From Microbacterium sp. SORGH_AS_0888 (GTDB lineage: Bacteria > Actinomycetota > Actinomycetes > Actinomycetales > Microbacteriaceae), in contig NZ_JAUTAZ010000001.1 of the NCBI RefSeq assembly GCF_030818905.1, forward strand, positions 3,574,260 through 3,638,259: a stretch of 64,000 nt of DNA, read 5' to 3'. Below are positions 52,234 through 61,619 of the stretch, piece by piece. The position numbers and the translations under genes are program-made. Below the pieces are notes generated by a model. The model searched no databases and was not told the origin of the DNA. It saw nothing but the letters and a program-made list of their open reading frames with translations. Each line of letters opens with the position of its first letter. The stretch's first letter is position 1.

Positions 52234-53458
52234 GGCGCGCGAGGCCATGGCCGCGGCCGACGCCTCCGGGCTGATGCCCGCGGTCGAGGTCGCCTCGTTC
52301 ACCCGTGCACGGGTCGAACGCGTCATGACCGTCTCGGTCGCGCTGGGATGCGCCGTGCTCGGCGGTCAGGCGCTCGTCGGCGCGATCGGCGACACCGCGG
52401 TCAGCGGACCCGCGAACCTCGCCCTCATGATCCTCTCCTTCGCGCCGCTCGCGGTGATGCTGGTGGCGTTCTTCGCCGGTCGCTTCGAGCGATCGGCCGC
52501 GTCGCTGTTCATCGGCGCCTACGTCCTCGTGCTCCTGCTCTGGCCGTTCGCACCCTCCGCCGCCTCGACGGATGTGAACGCCCAGCCGTGGGTGTACTTC
52601 CTCATCAACGTCGCCACGGTGCCCGCCGTGCTCGTGATGCCGATGGCGCTGCAGATCGCCGTCACCGTCGGGCTGCCGCTGCTCTACGGGATCGTGCGCC
52701 TGGTCGAGCTCTGCTTCGCCGCCACGGCATGGTGGCCTGTCCTCCTCGACGTCTCGTTCTCGCTCATCTTCGGCTCGGTGCTCCTCACCCTCGGCTGGAC
52801 GTTCCGCGCCGCCGCGTCCGACGTCGACGAGCGGCGGCTCCACGCCGTCAGCTCCTACGCGCGCGCCGCCGCCGTGTCGGCGTCGGAACGCGAGCGGGTC
52901 GCCGTCGCCGCGCTCATGCACGACAGCGTCCTGGCCGCGCTCATCGCCGCCGAGCGCGCCGACAGTCCGCGAGAGCGCGACCTCGCCGTCTCGATGGCGC
53001 GCGAGGCGCTGACCCGACTGGCCAACACGGACCGCGACGTCGGGGAAGGCAGCGACGCGCCCGTGCCGCCCACGGCGGTCGTGGACGGCCTCGTCGACGC
53101 GCTCACCGGGACGGATGCGGACGTCTCGGTCGATCTCGCCCCCGGCACGCCCGAGGTCCCCGGACGCGTGGCTCGCGCGCTCGTGCTCGCGGCGACGCAG
53201 GCGATCTCCAACGCCGTGCAGCACGCCGACGGCCGGGATCTGGCCGTCTCGGTGATCGGCACCGTCGACCCGGCGGGCCTGATCGTGCGGGTCAGCGACG
53301 GCGGTCCGGGCTTCGACGTGGACGCGGTGCCCGCCGATCGACTGGGGATCCGTGCCTCGATCCTGGCGCGTGTCACGGCGTTCGGCGGTCGCGCGCACGT
53401 CGACTCCGGGGATCAGGGCACGGTCGTCACCCTCGTCTGGCGGAGGGCGGAGCAGTGA
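52223..53458 (+). CDS. Sensor histidine kinase (NarX/LiaS-like)
   Basis: A 411-residue membrane kinase. Five or six hydrophobic segments at about 32-190 form the sensor, with no large extracellular loop, suggesting sensing within or at the membrane. The dimerisation region SERERVAVAALMHDSVLAAL carries H233, typical of HisKA_3 kinases (though usually HD-x-x-Q). The ATPase domain has TQAISNAVQHADGRD (N box) and VSDGGPGFD (G1 box). The start could be GTG 52223 or ATG 52247. The gene overlaps both neighbours, so the trio is co-translated. Confidence 0.85.
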   Translation: MPAKAREAMAAADASGLMPAVEVASFTRARVERVMTVSVALGCAVLGGQALVGAIGDTAVSGPANLALMILSFAPLAVMLVAFFAGRFERSAASLFIGAYVLVLLLWPFAPSAASTDVNAQPWVYFLINVATVPAVLVMPMALQIAVTVGLPLLYGIVRLVELCFAATAWWPVLLDVSFSLIFGSVLLTLGWTFRAAASDVDERRLHAVSSYARAAAVSASERERVAVAALMHDSVLAALIAAERADSPRERDLAVSMAREALTRLANTDRDVGEGSDAPVPPTAVVDGLVDALTGTDADVSVDLAPGTPEVPGRVARALVLAATQAISNAVQHADGRDLAVSVIGTVDPAGLIVRVSDGGPGFDVDAVPADRLGIRASILARVTAFGGRAHVDSGDQGTVVTLVWRRAEQ

Positions 53459-54513
53459 TCAGCGTCCGCTTCGTGCTCACCGTGCTCGCCCTCGCCTTCA
53501 CGGGGTACCTCGTGGGCCGGGGGCTGTTCTGGACGGCTCCGGTGCCGCATCCGGTCGTGTTCGTGCTCGCGATGGCGCTGTACCTGGCGGTCACGTGGCT
53601 GTGCGTGCTGTGGGGCTACCCGACCCGGCGGCCGGCGCCGGCGCAGGAGGGCACGGTCGGACGGGGCGGCGACCAGCTCCCGCTGTGGATCTGCGCGCTC
53701 GCGCTGGCGACCGCGCTCGTGCTCCCTCCCGCGATCGCCTACGGAGTCGGGCCGGATGCGGTCGACAAGCCCTACTCGGCGTGGTTCATCGGCGCGCTCG
53801 GGGCGCTCATGGTGGTGCTCGTCGTGCGACGGCGCCCCTGGCCCGCCTGGAGCGGGACCGCGGTCATGGCGGGGTGGGCCGCGGTCCTCCTCGGCCTGGT
53901 TCCGGCGCTCGGTCTCGGGCTCGTGGGATCGGTCATGTGGGTCACGGCCGCGCAGTTCTTCGTCTATGCGCTGGACCGCGCCGACCGCGACACGCAGCGG
54001 CTCGGGGAGATCCAGCGCAGCGCGTCGGCCGTGCACGCCGCGCAGGGCAGCCAGCAGCGCGAACGCCGCATCCAGGTGCAACGGGCGCTCGCGGTTGCGG
54101 GGCCCATCCTGGCGCGCACGATCGCGACCGGCGGCGATCTGGGTCCCGACGGACGGGTGGAGGCGCGGATCGCGGAGGGGCGGTTGCGCGATGAGCTGCG
54201 CGGGCCGCGCCTGCTGGACGAGGCCGTCCGCGAGGCGCTGGATGCGACGCGTCGCCGCGGCGCGATCGTCACCCTGCTCGACGAGGGCGGGCTCGAGGGC
54301 CTGGCGGACGAGCAGCTGCGCGACATCCGTGCCGAGCTCGCGGCGACGCTCCGCGACGCGCACTCCGACCGTCTGTTCGTGCGGACCTCGCCCGACGCCC
54401 GGGTGGCGGTGACGGTCGTCGGCCGGGCGTCGTCGACGCTCGGCCTCTCGGACGAGGACAGCGTCGACCTGTGGCGCGAGATCGAGCGACCCGCCGCATC
54501 CTCCGCCCGCTGA
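53455..54513 (+). CDS. Membrane protein of unknown function, third gene of a two-component operon
   Basis: A 352-residue product with no family I can name. The N-terminal half has six likely membrane spans (LTVLALAFTGYLVGRGLF, PVVFVLAMALYLAVTWLCVL, LWICALALATALVLPPAIAY, WFIGALGALMVVLVV, AGWAAVLLGLVPALG, SVMWVTAAQFFVYAL). The C-terminal 180 residues are soluble, charged and mostly helical, with a coiled-coil-like DRDTQRLGEIQRSAS. GTG 53455 overlaps the kinase stop (GTGA). Coupling suggests a role in the same signalling pathway, perhaps as an auxiliary sensor; this is inference from position. Confidence 0.7.
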   Translation: MISVRFVLTVLALAFTGYLVGRGLFWTAPVPHPVVFVLAMALYLAVTWLCVLWGYPTRRPAPAQEGTVGRGGDQLPLWICALALATALVLPPAIAYGVGPDAVDKPYSAWFIGALGALMVVLVVRRRPWPAWSGTAVMAGWAAVLLGLVPALGLGLVGSVMWVTAAQFFVYALDRADRDTQRLGEIQRSASAVHAAQGSQQRERRIQVQRALAVAGPILARTIATGGDLGPDGRVEARIAEGRLRDELRGPRLLDEAVREALDATRRRGAIVTLLDEGGLEGLADEQLRDIRAELAATLRDAHSDRLFVRTSPDARVAVTVVGRASSTLGLSDEDSVDLWREIERPAASSAR

Positions 54514-54537
54514 GCGAGCGGAGCGCGGATGAGAAAG

Positions 54538-54567
54538 GGCGAGGGGCGGAAGACTCCGCCCCTCGCC
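54538..54567. terminator. 13-bp perfect hairpin after the signalling operon
   Basis: GGCGAGGGGCGGA and TCCGCCCCTCGCC pair around AGAC, 24 bases past the stop at 54513. It is strong enough to end transcription from the plus strand, though no U-run follows. Confidence 0.75.
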
Positions 54568-54568
54568 G

Positions 54569-54654
54569 GCAGACGATTACCCGAAAACCGTCTGCGGGGC
54601 CGAAACCCGGGGGAACCCTGGTAACCCTGGGTCGGCCGGACGCAAGAAGCGTCC
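54569..54654. other. Structured intergenic segment with three further tandem hairpins
   Basis: GCAGACG/CGTCTGC (54569-54575, 54589-54595), GGCCG/CGGCC (54598-54602, 54633-54637, extended by ACCC/GGGT) and GGACGC/GCGTCC (54638-54643, 54649-54654) follow each other with AA-rich unpaired bases. This is in a convergent region where no regulatory leader is needed. It could be a small RNA or part of a complex terminator. Nothing recognisable lies in 54655-54731. Confidence 0.45.
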
Positions 54655-54731
54655 TAGCGATATCAGTATCCGCCGGGGAGCCGGGCCCCGTCTGTAGGCA
54701 TTTTGGGGGACACGGGCCGAGGCCCCGGGGC

Positions 54732-54965
54732 TCACCGTCCGGCGAAGCGTCCCCACGGGATGTCGCGTCGCAGCGGCTGCCGCAGCCCGCGTGCCGACAC
54801 CTGCCAGGCATCGGGACGCCGCGCCTCGGCGGCCGTGGCGGCATCCGCCTCCTGCGCGTAGGCAGCTCCCACCACGGCGATGACCGCCGCGACCTCCTCG
54901 TCGGTCGGGTTGCCGCGACGGATGTCGACGCGCAGCGCGTCGTGGGGCTCGGCTGCCTCGCTCAC
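54732..54965 (-). CDS. accE: Acyl-CoA carboxylase epsilon subunit
   Basis: A 77-residue small subunit that stabilises actinobacterial acyl-CoA carboxylase complexes. [22 protein letters not shown] is the family core and the C-terminal [12 protein letters not shown] closes it. GTG 54965 overlaps the accD stop by four bases (GTGA), the usual accD-accE arrangement. The open frame upstream is antisense to accD and not part of it. Confidence 0.88.
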   Translation of the reverse strand: MSEAAEPHDALRVDIRRGNPTDEEVAAVIAVVGAAYAQEADAATAAEARRPDAWQVSARGLRQPLRRDIPWGRFAGR

Positions 54966-56551
54966 AGCGGGATGTTCCCGTGCTTCTTCGGCGGCAGGCT
55001 CGCGCGCTTCCCGCGGAGCGAGCGCAGGGCCTTGGCGATCGAGACCCGCGTCTGCGCGGGCTCGATGATGCCGTCGAGCTCGCCGCGCTCGGCGGCGAGG
55101 AAGGGGGAGGTCACGTTGTACGTGTACTCGGTGGCCAGGCGTGTGCGCACCGCCGCGACATCCTCGCCGGCCTCCTCGGCGCGCTTGAGCTCGCCCCGGT
55201 AGAGGATGTTGACGGCGCCCTGCCCGCCCATGACGGCGATCTCCGCGGTCGGCCAGGCGAGGTTGATGTCGGCCCCCAGCTGCTTGGAGCCCATGACGAT
55301 GTAGGCGCCGCCGTAGGCCTTGCGCAGGATGACGGTGACCAGCGGCACGGTCGCCTCGGCGTAGGCGTACAGCAGCTTCGCGCCGCGACGGATGACGCCG
55401 GTCCACTCCTGGTCCGTGCCCGGGAGATAGCCGGGGACGTCGACGAGCGTCACGATCGGGATCGAGAACGCGTCGCAGAAGCGCACGAACCGGGACGCCT
55501 TCTCGCCGGCGTCGATGTTGAGCGTGCCCGCCATCTGCGACGGCTGGTTCGCGATGATGCCGACCGAGCGCCCCTCCACGCGGCCGAAGCCGATGACGAT
55601 GTTGGGCGCGAACAGCGGCTGGACCTCGAGGAAGTCTCCCGCGTCGACGACGTGCTCGATGACCTGGTGGATGTCGTACGGCTGGTTGGGCGAGTCGGGG
55701 ATGACGGAGTTGAGGACACGGTCGGAGTCCGTGGTCTCGAACTCGAAGCTGCTCTCGTACGCCGGGATCTCGGCCATGTTGTTGTCGGGCAGGAAGCCCA
55801 GCAGCGTGCGGGCGTAGTCGATCGCGTCGTCCTCGTCCTCGGCGAGGTAGTGCGCGACGCCCGAACGCGTGTTGTGGGTGTGCGCTCCGCCGAGCTCCTC
55901 CATGCCGACGTCCTCGCCGGTGACGGTCTTGATGACGTCGGGGCCCGTGACGAACATCTGGCTCGTCTTGTCGACCATGATGACGAAGTCGGTGAGGGCC
56001 GGTCCGTAGACGGCGCCGCCCGCCGCCGGTCCCATGATGATCGAGATCTGCGGGATGACGCCCGAGGAGGCGGTGTTCAGGCGGAAGATCTCGCCGTACT
56101 TGCCGAGGGCGACGACGCCCTCCTGGATGCGGGCGCCGCCGGAGTCGAGGATGCCGATGATCGGCATGCCGCCACGGAGGGCGAACTCCATCATCTTGAT
56201 GATCTTGTCGCCGGCGACCTCGCCGAGCGAGCCGCCGAAGGTGGAGAAGTCCTGCGAGTAGACGGCCACCGTGCGGCCGTGGATCGTGCCGACGCCGGTC
56301 ACGACGGAATCGCCGTAGGGGCGGGACTTGTCCATCCCGAACGCGGTGGTGCGGTGGCGGACGTACTCGTCCATCTCGACGAAGGAGCCGTGGTCGACCA
56401 GCAGCTCGATGCGTTCGCGGGCGGTCAGCTTGCCCTTCGCGCTCTGCTTCGCGTGCGCCGTCTTCTCCGCATCGAGGACGGCCTCCTGATACCGGGCGCG
56501 CAGGTCGGCGATCTTGCCGGCGGTCGTGGAGAAATCGGGCTGATCGGTCAC
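54962..56551 (-). CDS. accD: Acyl-CoA carboxylase beta subunit (carboxyltransferase, propionyl-CoA type)
   Basis: A 529-residue carboxyltransferase moving CO2 from biotin to propionyl- or acetyl-Co[18 protein letters not shown] opens the N-domain, [20 protein letters not shown] and GGARIQEGV carry the acyl-CoA site, [17 protein letters not shown] is an oxyanion loop, and [15 protein letters not shown] with [14 protein letters not shown] forms the carboxybiotin site. The start is GTG 56551, with TAGGGT seven bases upstream. It works with AccA3 (47733-49499) and the epsilon subunit that follows. Propionyl versus longer acyl specificity cannot be fixed by eye. Confidence 0.94.
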   Translation of the reverse strand: MTDQPDFSTTAGKIADLRARYQEAVLDAEKTAHAKQSAKGKLTARERIELLVDHGSFVEMDEYVRHRTTAFGMDKSRPYGDSVVTGVGTIHGRTVAVYSQDFSTFGGSLGEVAGDKIIKMMEFALRGGMPIIGILDSGGARIQEGVVALGKYGEIFRLNTASSGVIPQISIIMGPAAGGAVYGPALTDFVIMVDKTSQMFVTGPDVIKTVTGEDVGMEELGGAHTHNTRSGVAHYLAEDEDDAIDYARTLLGFLPDNNMAEIPAYESSFEFETTDSDRVLNSVIPDSPNQPYDIHQVIEHVVDAGDFLEVQPLFAPNIVIGFGRVEGRSVGIIANQPSQMAGTLNIDAGEKASRFVRFCDAFSIPIVTLVDVPGYLPGTDQEWTGVIRRGAKLLYAYAEATVPLVTVILRKAYGGAYIVMGSKQLGADINLAWPTAEIAVMGGQGAVNILYRGELKRAEEAGEDVAAVRTRLATEYTYNVTSPFLAAERGELDGIIEPAQTRVSIAKALRSLRGKRASLPPKKHGNIPL

Positions 56552-56558
56552 GCGTTCC

Positions 56559-56564
56559 ACCCTA
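56559..56564 (-). promoter_or_regulatory. Putative -10 box (TAGGGT) for leaderless accD
   Basis: TAGGGT lies on the minus strand, 7 bases before GTG 56551. Confidence 0.5.
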
Positions 56565-56701
56565 TCGGCGTGTCTCGCGGCGGCGTTGGAGGATGTGCAC
56601 AGCGCCGCGTCGCATCCGTTGTGCCGAGCGGCCGGGACACGGGGCTCCCTACCGAGATGTCGCCGGCTCCGCCAGCGGTTCCCTCCGCCGGACGCGCGAA
56701 T

Positions 56702-56707
56702 TAGGGT
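56702..56707 (+). promoter_or_regulatory. Putative -10 box (TAGGGT) for leaderless birA
   Basis: TAGGGT ends 7 bases before ATG 56715. It is the same hexamer and spacing as at the divergent accD start, so the two genes may be co-regulated. Confidence 0.5.
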
Positions 56708-56714
56708 GGGCGCC

Positions 56715-57509
56715 ATGACGACGCCAGAATCCGGTTACCCCCGCGCCGCCGCGATCAGCCCCAGGGTGCAGATCGCCGAGACGACCGACTCCACCAACGC
56801 CGATGCGGTCGCGGCGGTCCAGGCGGAGCCGGAGGCGTGGCCGCACCTCGCGCTCGTGGTCACGACCGATCAGCGTCACGGACGTGGACGGCTCGACCGG
56901 ACCTGGACGGCGCCGGCGGGAACGGCGGTCGCGGTCTCGGTCGTCGTGCGGGTGCCGGAGCTCCCCGTCGCGGCACGGGGCTGGATCCCGCTCATCGCGG
57001 GCTACGCCATGGCCGGCGCCGTGGGCGAGCAGCTCGGCGAGGGCGGGCACACCGTCGCGGTGAAGTGGCCGAACGACGTGCTCGTCGACGGCGGCAAGAT
57101 CTGCGGCATCCTCGCCGAGGCGGTCCCGGGGCACGCGGATGCCGTCGTGATCGGGGCCGGGGTGAACACCCGCATGACGGCGGCCGATCTGCCCGTTCCG
57201 ACCGCGACCTCGTTCGCAGCGCTCGGCCGGGAGGTCGACGAGGACCGGCTGCTGGCCGACTACCTGCGGGTGCTCGACGAGCAGCTCGCCGCGCTGGCCG
57301 CCGCGGGCGGCGATGCGGAGGCGTCGGGGCTGCGTCACCGCATCCAGGAGCGATGCGCGACCGTGGGCGCGCGGGTCATGGTGTCGATGCCCGACGGCTC
57401 GGTGCTCACGGGCAGGGCGGACCGGCTCGACCCCGAGGGGCGGCTCGTCGTGGCGGAGGGTGCGCTCGAGACCGCGGTCGGTGCCGGCGACGTCACGCAC
57501 GTCCGTTAG
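56715..57509 (+). CDS. birA: Biotin-[acetyl-CoA-carboxylase] ligase
   Basis: Attaches biotin to the carrier lysine of AccA3. The 264-residue product has [30 protein letters not shown] (biotinyl-5-AMP loop with the GRGR signature) and [20 protein letters not shown]. The N-terminal DNA-binding domain of E. coli BirA is absent, so it is a catalytic-only ligase. It is divergent from accD, a functional pairing common in Actinobacteria. The C-terminal small SH3-like domain is intact. Confidence 0.93.
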   Translation: MTTPESGYPRAAAISPRVQIAETTDSTNADAVAAVQAEPEAWPHLALVVTTDQRHGRGRLDRTWTAPAGTAVAVSVVVRVPELPVAARGWIPLIAGYAMAGAVGEQLGEGGHTVAVKWPNDVLVDGGKICGILAEAVPGHADAVVIGAGVNTRMTAADLPVPTATSFAALGREVDEDRLLADYLRVLDEQLAALAAAGGDAEASGLRHRIQERCATVGARVMVSMPDGSVLTGRADRLDPEGRLVVAEGALETAVGAGDVTHVR

Positions 57510-57627
57510 GGACGACGCCGCGTGTGCCGGGCGGGCGTCGACCGCGAGCCCGGATCCGGGGGGCGAGGTCGCGGCGTTTGCGGAGTTGCGACCCGGCTTC
57601 TGCGCCTGGCTCCCGCACAATTGACCC

Positions 57628-58185
57628 ATGACCTCGTCGACCTCCGTCGGACGGCCTCTGACGCCGGCCCCCGGCGTCCCCGACCCCGAGCGCCGCATCG
57701 TGCGGCTGCGCGGGCACGCGCGGCGGCTCTTCTGGTCGGCGATCCTGCTCATCGCCGTGGCGGGCGCGGTCGGCTACTTCACGGGAAATCTGCCCGCCCC
57801 GTTCCAGGACTGGATGCTGTGGTCCGCCGCCGGGCTCGTCGTCCTGCTGCTCGTGCTCCTGCCGTATCTGGTGTGGCTCTCGCACACGTACACGATCACG
57901 ACCCGTCGGGTCATCGAGCGCAGCGGGCTGTTCGGCCGCACGCAGCGGGAGCTGTCGCACGTGCGCGGCTACGCGATCACGATGCGGCGCGGACCGCTGC
58001 AGCGGATGTGGCGCACGGGAACGCTGCGGCTCGAGGACGGCGTCGAGGGCAGGCTCGTGCTGCGCAACATCCCGCAGGTGCAGCTCGTGCACGAGACGCT
58101 CGTCGACCAGGTCGAGGTCAACCAGATCCTCGCCCACCGCGACGCGCAGTCGCAGCCGGTGCCGCCGCCGCTGCCCGGCGCCTGA
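57628..58185 (+). CDS. Membrane protein with bacterial PH domain (DUF304/bPH2)
   Basis: A 185-residue protein with two membrane spans (LFWSAILLIAVAGAVGYF, LWSAAGLVVLLLVLLPYLVWL) followed by a PH-like domain: HTYTITTRRVIERSGLFGRT, then QRELSHVRGYAITM, is the DUF304 signature. The function of this family is unknown; membrane-linked structural or scaffolding roles have been suggested. ATG 57628 is preceded at six bases by CACAAT, a weak -10. It lies between birA and purK, a position I recall also in mycobacteria. Confidence 0.8.
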   Translation: MTSSTSVGRPLTPAPGVPDPERRIVRLRGHARRLFWSAILLIAVAGAVGYFTGNLPAPFQDWMLWSAAGLVVLLLVLLPYLVWLSHTYTITTRRVIERSGLFGRTQRELSHVRGYAITMRRGPLQRMWRTGTLRLEDGVEGRLVLRNIPQVQLVHETLVDQVEVNQILAHRDAQSQPVPPPLPGA

Positions 58186-58264
58186 ACGACCCTCCGGAGG
58201 TCGAGCCCGGGGGAGGCGGCCGTCGCTCGTATCCGGAAGAATGGCCGTGGCGAAGGGAGCCGGA

Positions 58265-59398
58265 ATGACGGTGCGCGTCGGAGTGGTCGGCGGAGGGCAG
58301 CTGGCACGGATGATGATCGCCCCGGCGGTCGAGCTCGGGCTCGACATCCGGGTGCTGGCCGAGGAGCCCGGGATGTCCGCGTCGCTCGCGGCGACGGCGA
58401 CGGGGGACTACCGCGATCTCGAGACCGTGCGTGCCTTCGCGCGCGAGGTGGATGTCGTCACCTTCGACCACGAGCACGTTCCGCAGCCGGTCCTCCGGGC
58501 GCTCGTCGCCGACGGCGTCGCCGTGCACCCGGGTCCGGATGCGCTGCAGTTCGCGCAGGACAAGCTGCTCATGCGCGCCCGCCTCGCCGAGCTCGGACTG
58601 CCGCAGCCGGACTGGGCCGCCGTCCGCAACGCGGAGGAGCTACAGGCCTTCCTCGACGACCACGGCGGCCGCGCCGTCGTCAAGACGCCGCGCGGCGGCT
58701 ACGACGGCAAGGGCGTGCGGGTCGTCTCCGCCGGCGTGGACGCCGCCGACTGGTTCGCGGCGCTCGCCGAGGACGCCCACGGCGGTGCCCTGCTCGCGGA
58801 GGAGCTCGTGGACTTCACCCGGGAGCTGGCGCAGCAGGTCGCGCGGAGGCCGGGCGGCGAGCTCGCCGTCTACCCCGTCGTCGAGACCGTGCAGCGTGAG
58901 GGCGTGTGCGCCGAGGTGGTGGCGCCGGCGCCGCGCTCGAGCGGACGGGTCGCCGCGGAGGCGGGCCGCATCGGCGTCGAGGTCGCGGAGGGGCTCGGGG
59001 TGACGGGGATGCTCGCGGTCGAGCTGTTCGAGACGAGCGACGAGCGGGTGCTCGTGAACGAGCTGGCGATGCGCCCCCACAACAGCGGCCACTGGACGCA
59101 GGACGGTGCCGTGACGAGTCAGTTCGAGCAGCACCTGAGGGCGGTCGCCGATCTGCCGCTGGGGTCGACCGAGCCGCTCCAGCCCTGGTCGGTCATGATC
59201 AACATCCTCGGCGGTCCGGCGCACGCGGCCATGAGCGACCGGTTCGAGCCTGCGCTCGCCGAGCACCCGCGGGCCCGGCTGCACACCTACGGCAAGGCGC
59301 CGCGTCCGGGGCGCAAGGTCGGCCACGTGACGGTGACCGGCGCCGACCTCGAGGACGTCGCGTACGAGGCGCGGGCCGCCGCATCCGCCTTCGACTGA
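58265..59398 (+). CDS. purK: N5-carboxyaminoimidazole ribonucleotide synthase
   Basis: ATP-grasp enzyme of purine synthesis converting AIR and bicarbonate to N5-CAIR, which PurE then rearranges. The 377-residue product has VGVVGGGQLARMMIAPAVEL, TFDHEHVPQPVL, VVKTPRGGYDGKGVRVV (ATP loop), EELVDFTRELAQQVAR and NELAMRPHNSGHWTQDG. ATG 58265 follows GAAGGGAGCC; an alternative ATG 24 bases earlier lacks a comparable site. A run of repeated half-palindromes starts two bases after its stop and separates it from purE. Confidence 0.94.
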   Translation: MTVRVGVVGGGQLARMMIAPAVELGLDIRVLAEEPGMSASLAATATGDYRDLETVRAFAREVDVVTFDHEHVPQPVLRALVADGVAVHPGPDALQFAQDKLLMRARLAELGLPQPDWAAVRNAEELQAFLDDHGGRAVVKTPRGGYDGKGVRVVSAGVDAADWFAALAEDAHGGALLAEELVDFTRELAQQVARRPGGELAVYPVVETVQREGVCAEVVAPAPRSSGRVAAEAGRIGVEVAEGLGVTGMLAVELFETSDERVLVNELAMRPHNSGHWTQDGAVTSQFEQHLRAVADLPLGSTEPLQPWSVMINILGGPAHAAMSDRFEPALAEHPRARLHTYGKAPRPGRKVGHVTVTGADLEDVAYEARAAASAFD

Positions 59399-59400
59399 CG

Positions 59401-59537
59401 CACGTCCCCCTTTCGACCGGGCGATGTGATCATGTCCCCCTTTCGACCCGGTGGCGTGATGATGTCCCACTTCCGACCGGGTGATGTCCCACTTCCGACC
59501 GCCTGAGGCTGCGCCCAGCGGTCAAAAGCGGGACATG
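59401..59537. repeat. Palindromic repeat family C, copy 2, with two extra 30-bp units
   Basis: Four direct half-units, CACGTCCCCCTTTCGACCGG (59401), CATGTCCCCCTTTCGACCCG (59431), GATGTCCCACTTCCGACCGG (59461) and GATGTCCCACTTCCGACCGC (59483), are followed by one inverted unit, GCGGTCAAAAGCGGGACATG (59518-59537). The last 77 bp (59461-59537) match the 77-bp element at 25652-25728 in length, unit spacing (22) and ends. The first three units are exactly 30 bases apart. It lies between purK and purE. Confidence 0.9.
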
Positions 59538-59601
59538 GTGGGGGGAGAAGCGGGGCGGATGCGGGCGCGTGCCGTTGCGGCGGTTCTCCAGCCGCACGAC
59601 G

Positions 59602-59607
59602 TAGCCT
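59602..59607 (+). promoter_or_regulatory. Putative -10 box (TAGCCT) for leaderless purE
   Basis: TAGCCT ends 6 bases before GTG 59614. It gives purE its own start downstream of the repeat array. Confidence 0.5.
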
Positions 59608-59613
59608 GTCGGG

Positions 59614-60129
59614 GTGACACGGCCGCTGCATTCTTCCGAGGCGCCGTCGGTCGGCGTCGTCATGGGCTCCGACTCCGACTGGCGGGTGATGGCTGCGGCA
59701 TCGCAGACGCTCACCGACTTCGGCGTGCCCCACGAGGTCGAGGTGGTGTCCGCGCACCGCACACCCGACAAGCTCGTCCGCTACGGCCGTGAGGCCCGCG
59801 CCCGTGGCCTGAAGGTCGTCATCGCCGGCGCCGGGGGAGCGGCGCACCTCCCGGGCATGCTGGCCTCCGTGACGGCACTGCCCGTGATCGGCGTGCCGGT
59901 GCCGCTGGCGACCCTCGACGGCATGGACTCGCTGCTGAGCATCGTGCAGATGCCCACGGGCATCCCGGTCGCGACCGTGTCGATCGGCGGGGCCGCGAAC
60001 GCGGGGCTGCTCGCGGTCCGCATCCTCGGGGCGTCGGATGCCGACCTCGGCGACCGCGTCGAGGCCTATGCGCGCGACCTCGAGGCCGCGGTGGAGGAGA
60101 AGAACCGTCGACTGAAGGACTCGCTGTGA
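59614..60129 (+). CDS. purE: N5-carboxyaminoimidazole ribonucleotide mutase
   Basis: Converts N5-CAIR to CAIR, the step after PurK. The 171-residue class I PurE has [28 protein letters not shown] (catalytic His), [45 protein letters not shown] and [16 protein letters not shown] 59614 is the start; there is no Shine-Dalgarno but a TANNNT box. Its stop overlaps the next gene's GTG. Confidence 0.95.
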   Translation: MTRPLHSSEAPSVGVVMGSDSDWRVMAAASQTLTDFGVPHEVEVVSAHRTPDKLVRYGREARARGLKVVIAGAGGAAHLPGMLASVTALPVIGVPVPLATLDGMDSLLSIVQMPTGIPVATVSIGGAANAGLLAVRILGASDADLGDRVEAYARDLEAAVEEKNRRLKDSL

Positions 60130-61565
60130 CGACGGCCGCGCCGGCGAGGCCGCGCGGCGGACGTGCGGAGCCGGTCGTCAACCCGTATCCGTTGCGCTAC
60201 CCCGAGGCATCGTCGCCCACGGTGATGGGTCGCCGTGCGTGGTGGCTCGTGGTCCTGAACTTCCTCATCCCGGGCTCGGCGCAGGTGCTGGCGGGCAATC
60301 GCCGGCTCGGACGGATCGGGCTCGGCGCGACTCTGTTCATGTGGCTCGTGCTGGTGCTCGTCGTGCTGTCCGCGCTGCTGTGGCGCTCGGCGCTCGTGTC
60401 GGTCGGCACGAACTGGTTCGCGCTGCTCGTCGCTCAGATCCTCCTGTACGCCTACGCCGCGCTCTGGGTCCTGCTCACGATCGACACGGTGCGACTCGCG
60501 CGACTCGTCCGGGTCGCGCCGCTGGCGCGCATCGGCGTCCTGCTGCTCGCGGTCGTGCTCGCGTTCTTCTCGGGCAGCAGCGCGGTGGCCGCCGCCAACA
60601 TCGCCGGGAGCACCCGCAGCGCGATCACGACGATCTTCGGCGCCTCCGCGGCTCTCGTGCCGCCATCGGACGGGTACTACAACATCCTGCTGCTGGGCGC
60701 TGACTCCGGTGACGGCCGCGACTCGATGCGCTTCGACAGCATCTCGGTCGTCTCGGTCAACGCCGACAGCGGCGCCGTGACGATCTTCGGCCTGCCGCGC
60801 GACATGCCCCACGCGCCGTTCCCCGCCGACAGTCCGATGCACGAGCGGTATCCGGACGGTTTCGAGGGACACGAGTCCGACACCTGCGGCTGGGGATCGG
60901 GACTGAACCAGCTCACGAACGCGGTCGAGCAGTGCTCGGACGACAAGGGCGTCAGCCTGTATCCGGATGCCGCCGCCAAGGGCTCGCGCCCGTCGATCGA
61001 GGCGACGAAGGATGCGGCCGAGGGGATTCTCGGCATCTCCATCCCGTACTACGCGTTCGCCGACATGAACGGCTTCGCCGACCTCATCGACGCGCTCGGC
61101 GGGATCGACATCAACGTGACCGAGCGGCTGCCGAAGGGCTACGGCCCGCTGGGCGACGAGCCCGCAGAGGTGTGGGCCAAGGGCTGGATCGAACCGGGCC
61201 AGCAGCACATGGACGGCGACACCGCGCAGTGGTACGCACGCTCCCGGTACACGACGAGCGACTGGGATCGCATGCAGCGTCAGCGGCAGCTGCAGGAGGC
61301 GATCCTCGCTCAGTTCTCGCCGACGAACGTGCTGACGCACTTCCAGCAGGTCGCCGCGGCCAGCTCGGACCTGGTGACGACCGACATCCCGCAGCAGCTT
61401 CTCCCGACGCTCGTGGATCTCGCGGTGAAGGCGAAGGGACAGCCGGTGACGACGCTGGATCTGACGCCGGCGAACGGGGTCGACGACCAGAACCCGGACT
61501 TCGCGGAGATCCCGCCGATGGTGCAGCAGATGCTGCATCCGCCGTCTCCGTCGCCGGCAGGGTGA
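60126..61565 (+). CDS. LytR-CpsA-Psr (LCP) family glycopolymer ligase
   Basis: A 479-residue membrane protein that probably transfers lipid-linked wall polymers to peptidoglycan. Three or four spans occupy about 35-150 ([23 protein letters not shown], [37 protein letters not shown]). The extracellular LCP domain begins at about 180 with [25 protein letters not shown]-type strands and [13 protein letters not shown] (catalytic acid and Arg), then [12 protein letters not shown] and [23 protein letters not shown] 60126 overlaps the purE stop. Downstream glycosyltransferase and ABC exporter genes fit a wall-polymer locus. Confidence 0.88.
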   Translation: MTTAAPARPRGGRAEPVVNPYPLRYPEASSPTVMGRRAWWLVVLNFLIPGSAQVLAGNRRLGRIGLGATLFMWLVLVLVVLSALLWRSALVSVGTNWFALLVAQILLYAYAALWVLLTIDTVRLARLVRVAPLARIGVLLLAVVLAFFSGSSAVAAANIAGSTRSAITTIFGASAALVPPSDGYYNILLLGADSGDGRDSMRFDSISVVSVNADSGAVTIFGLPRDMPHAPFPADSPMHERYPDGFEGHESDTCGWGSGLNQLTNAVEQCSDDKGVSLYPDAAAKGSRPSIEATKDAAEGILGISIPYYAFADMNGFADLIDALGGIDINVTERLPKGYGPLGDEPAEVWAKGWIEPGQQHMDGDTAQWYARSRYTTSDWDRMQRQRQLQEAILAQFSPTNVLTHFQQVAAASSDLVTTDIPQQLLPTLVDLAVKAKGQPVTTLDLTPANGVDDQNPDFAEIPPMVQQMLHPPSPSPAG

Positions 61566-61619
61566 CGCCGGGGGGTCGGCTCCGGGGTTCACACAGACGT
61601 CCCTTACTAGTCTCAATGC

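Noticed and set aside
54538..54731. Riboswitch or SRP/tmRNA gene
   Set aside because: There is no conserved core of any class I know (no SRP GGAAGGA loop, no cobalamin box). It lies between convergent gene ends, so there is no downstream gene to control.
59401..59502. Possible CRISPR array because of three units exactly 30 bases apart
   Set aside because: The unit boundaries leave only 10 variable bases between repeats, spacing changes to 22 at the fourth unit, an inverted partner is present, and no cas genes are near. It is a palindrome-derived array.
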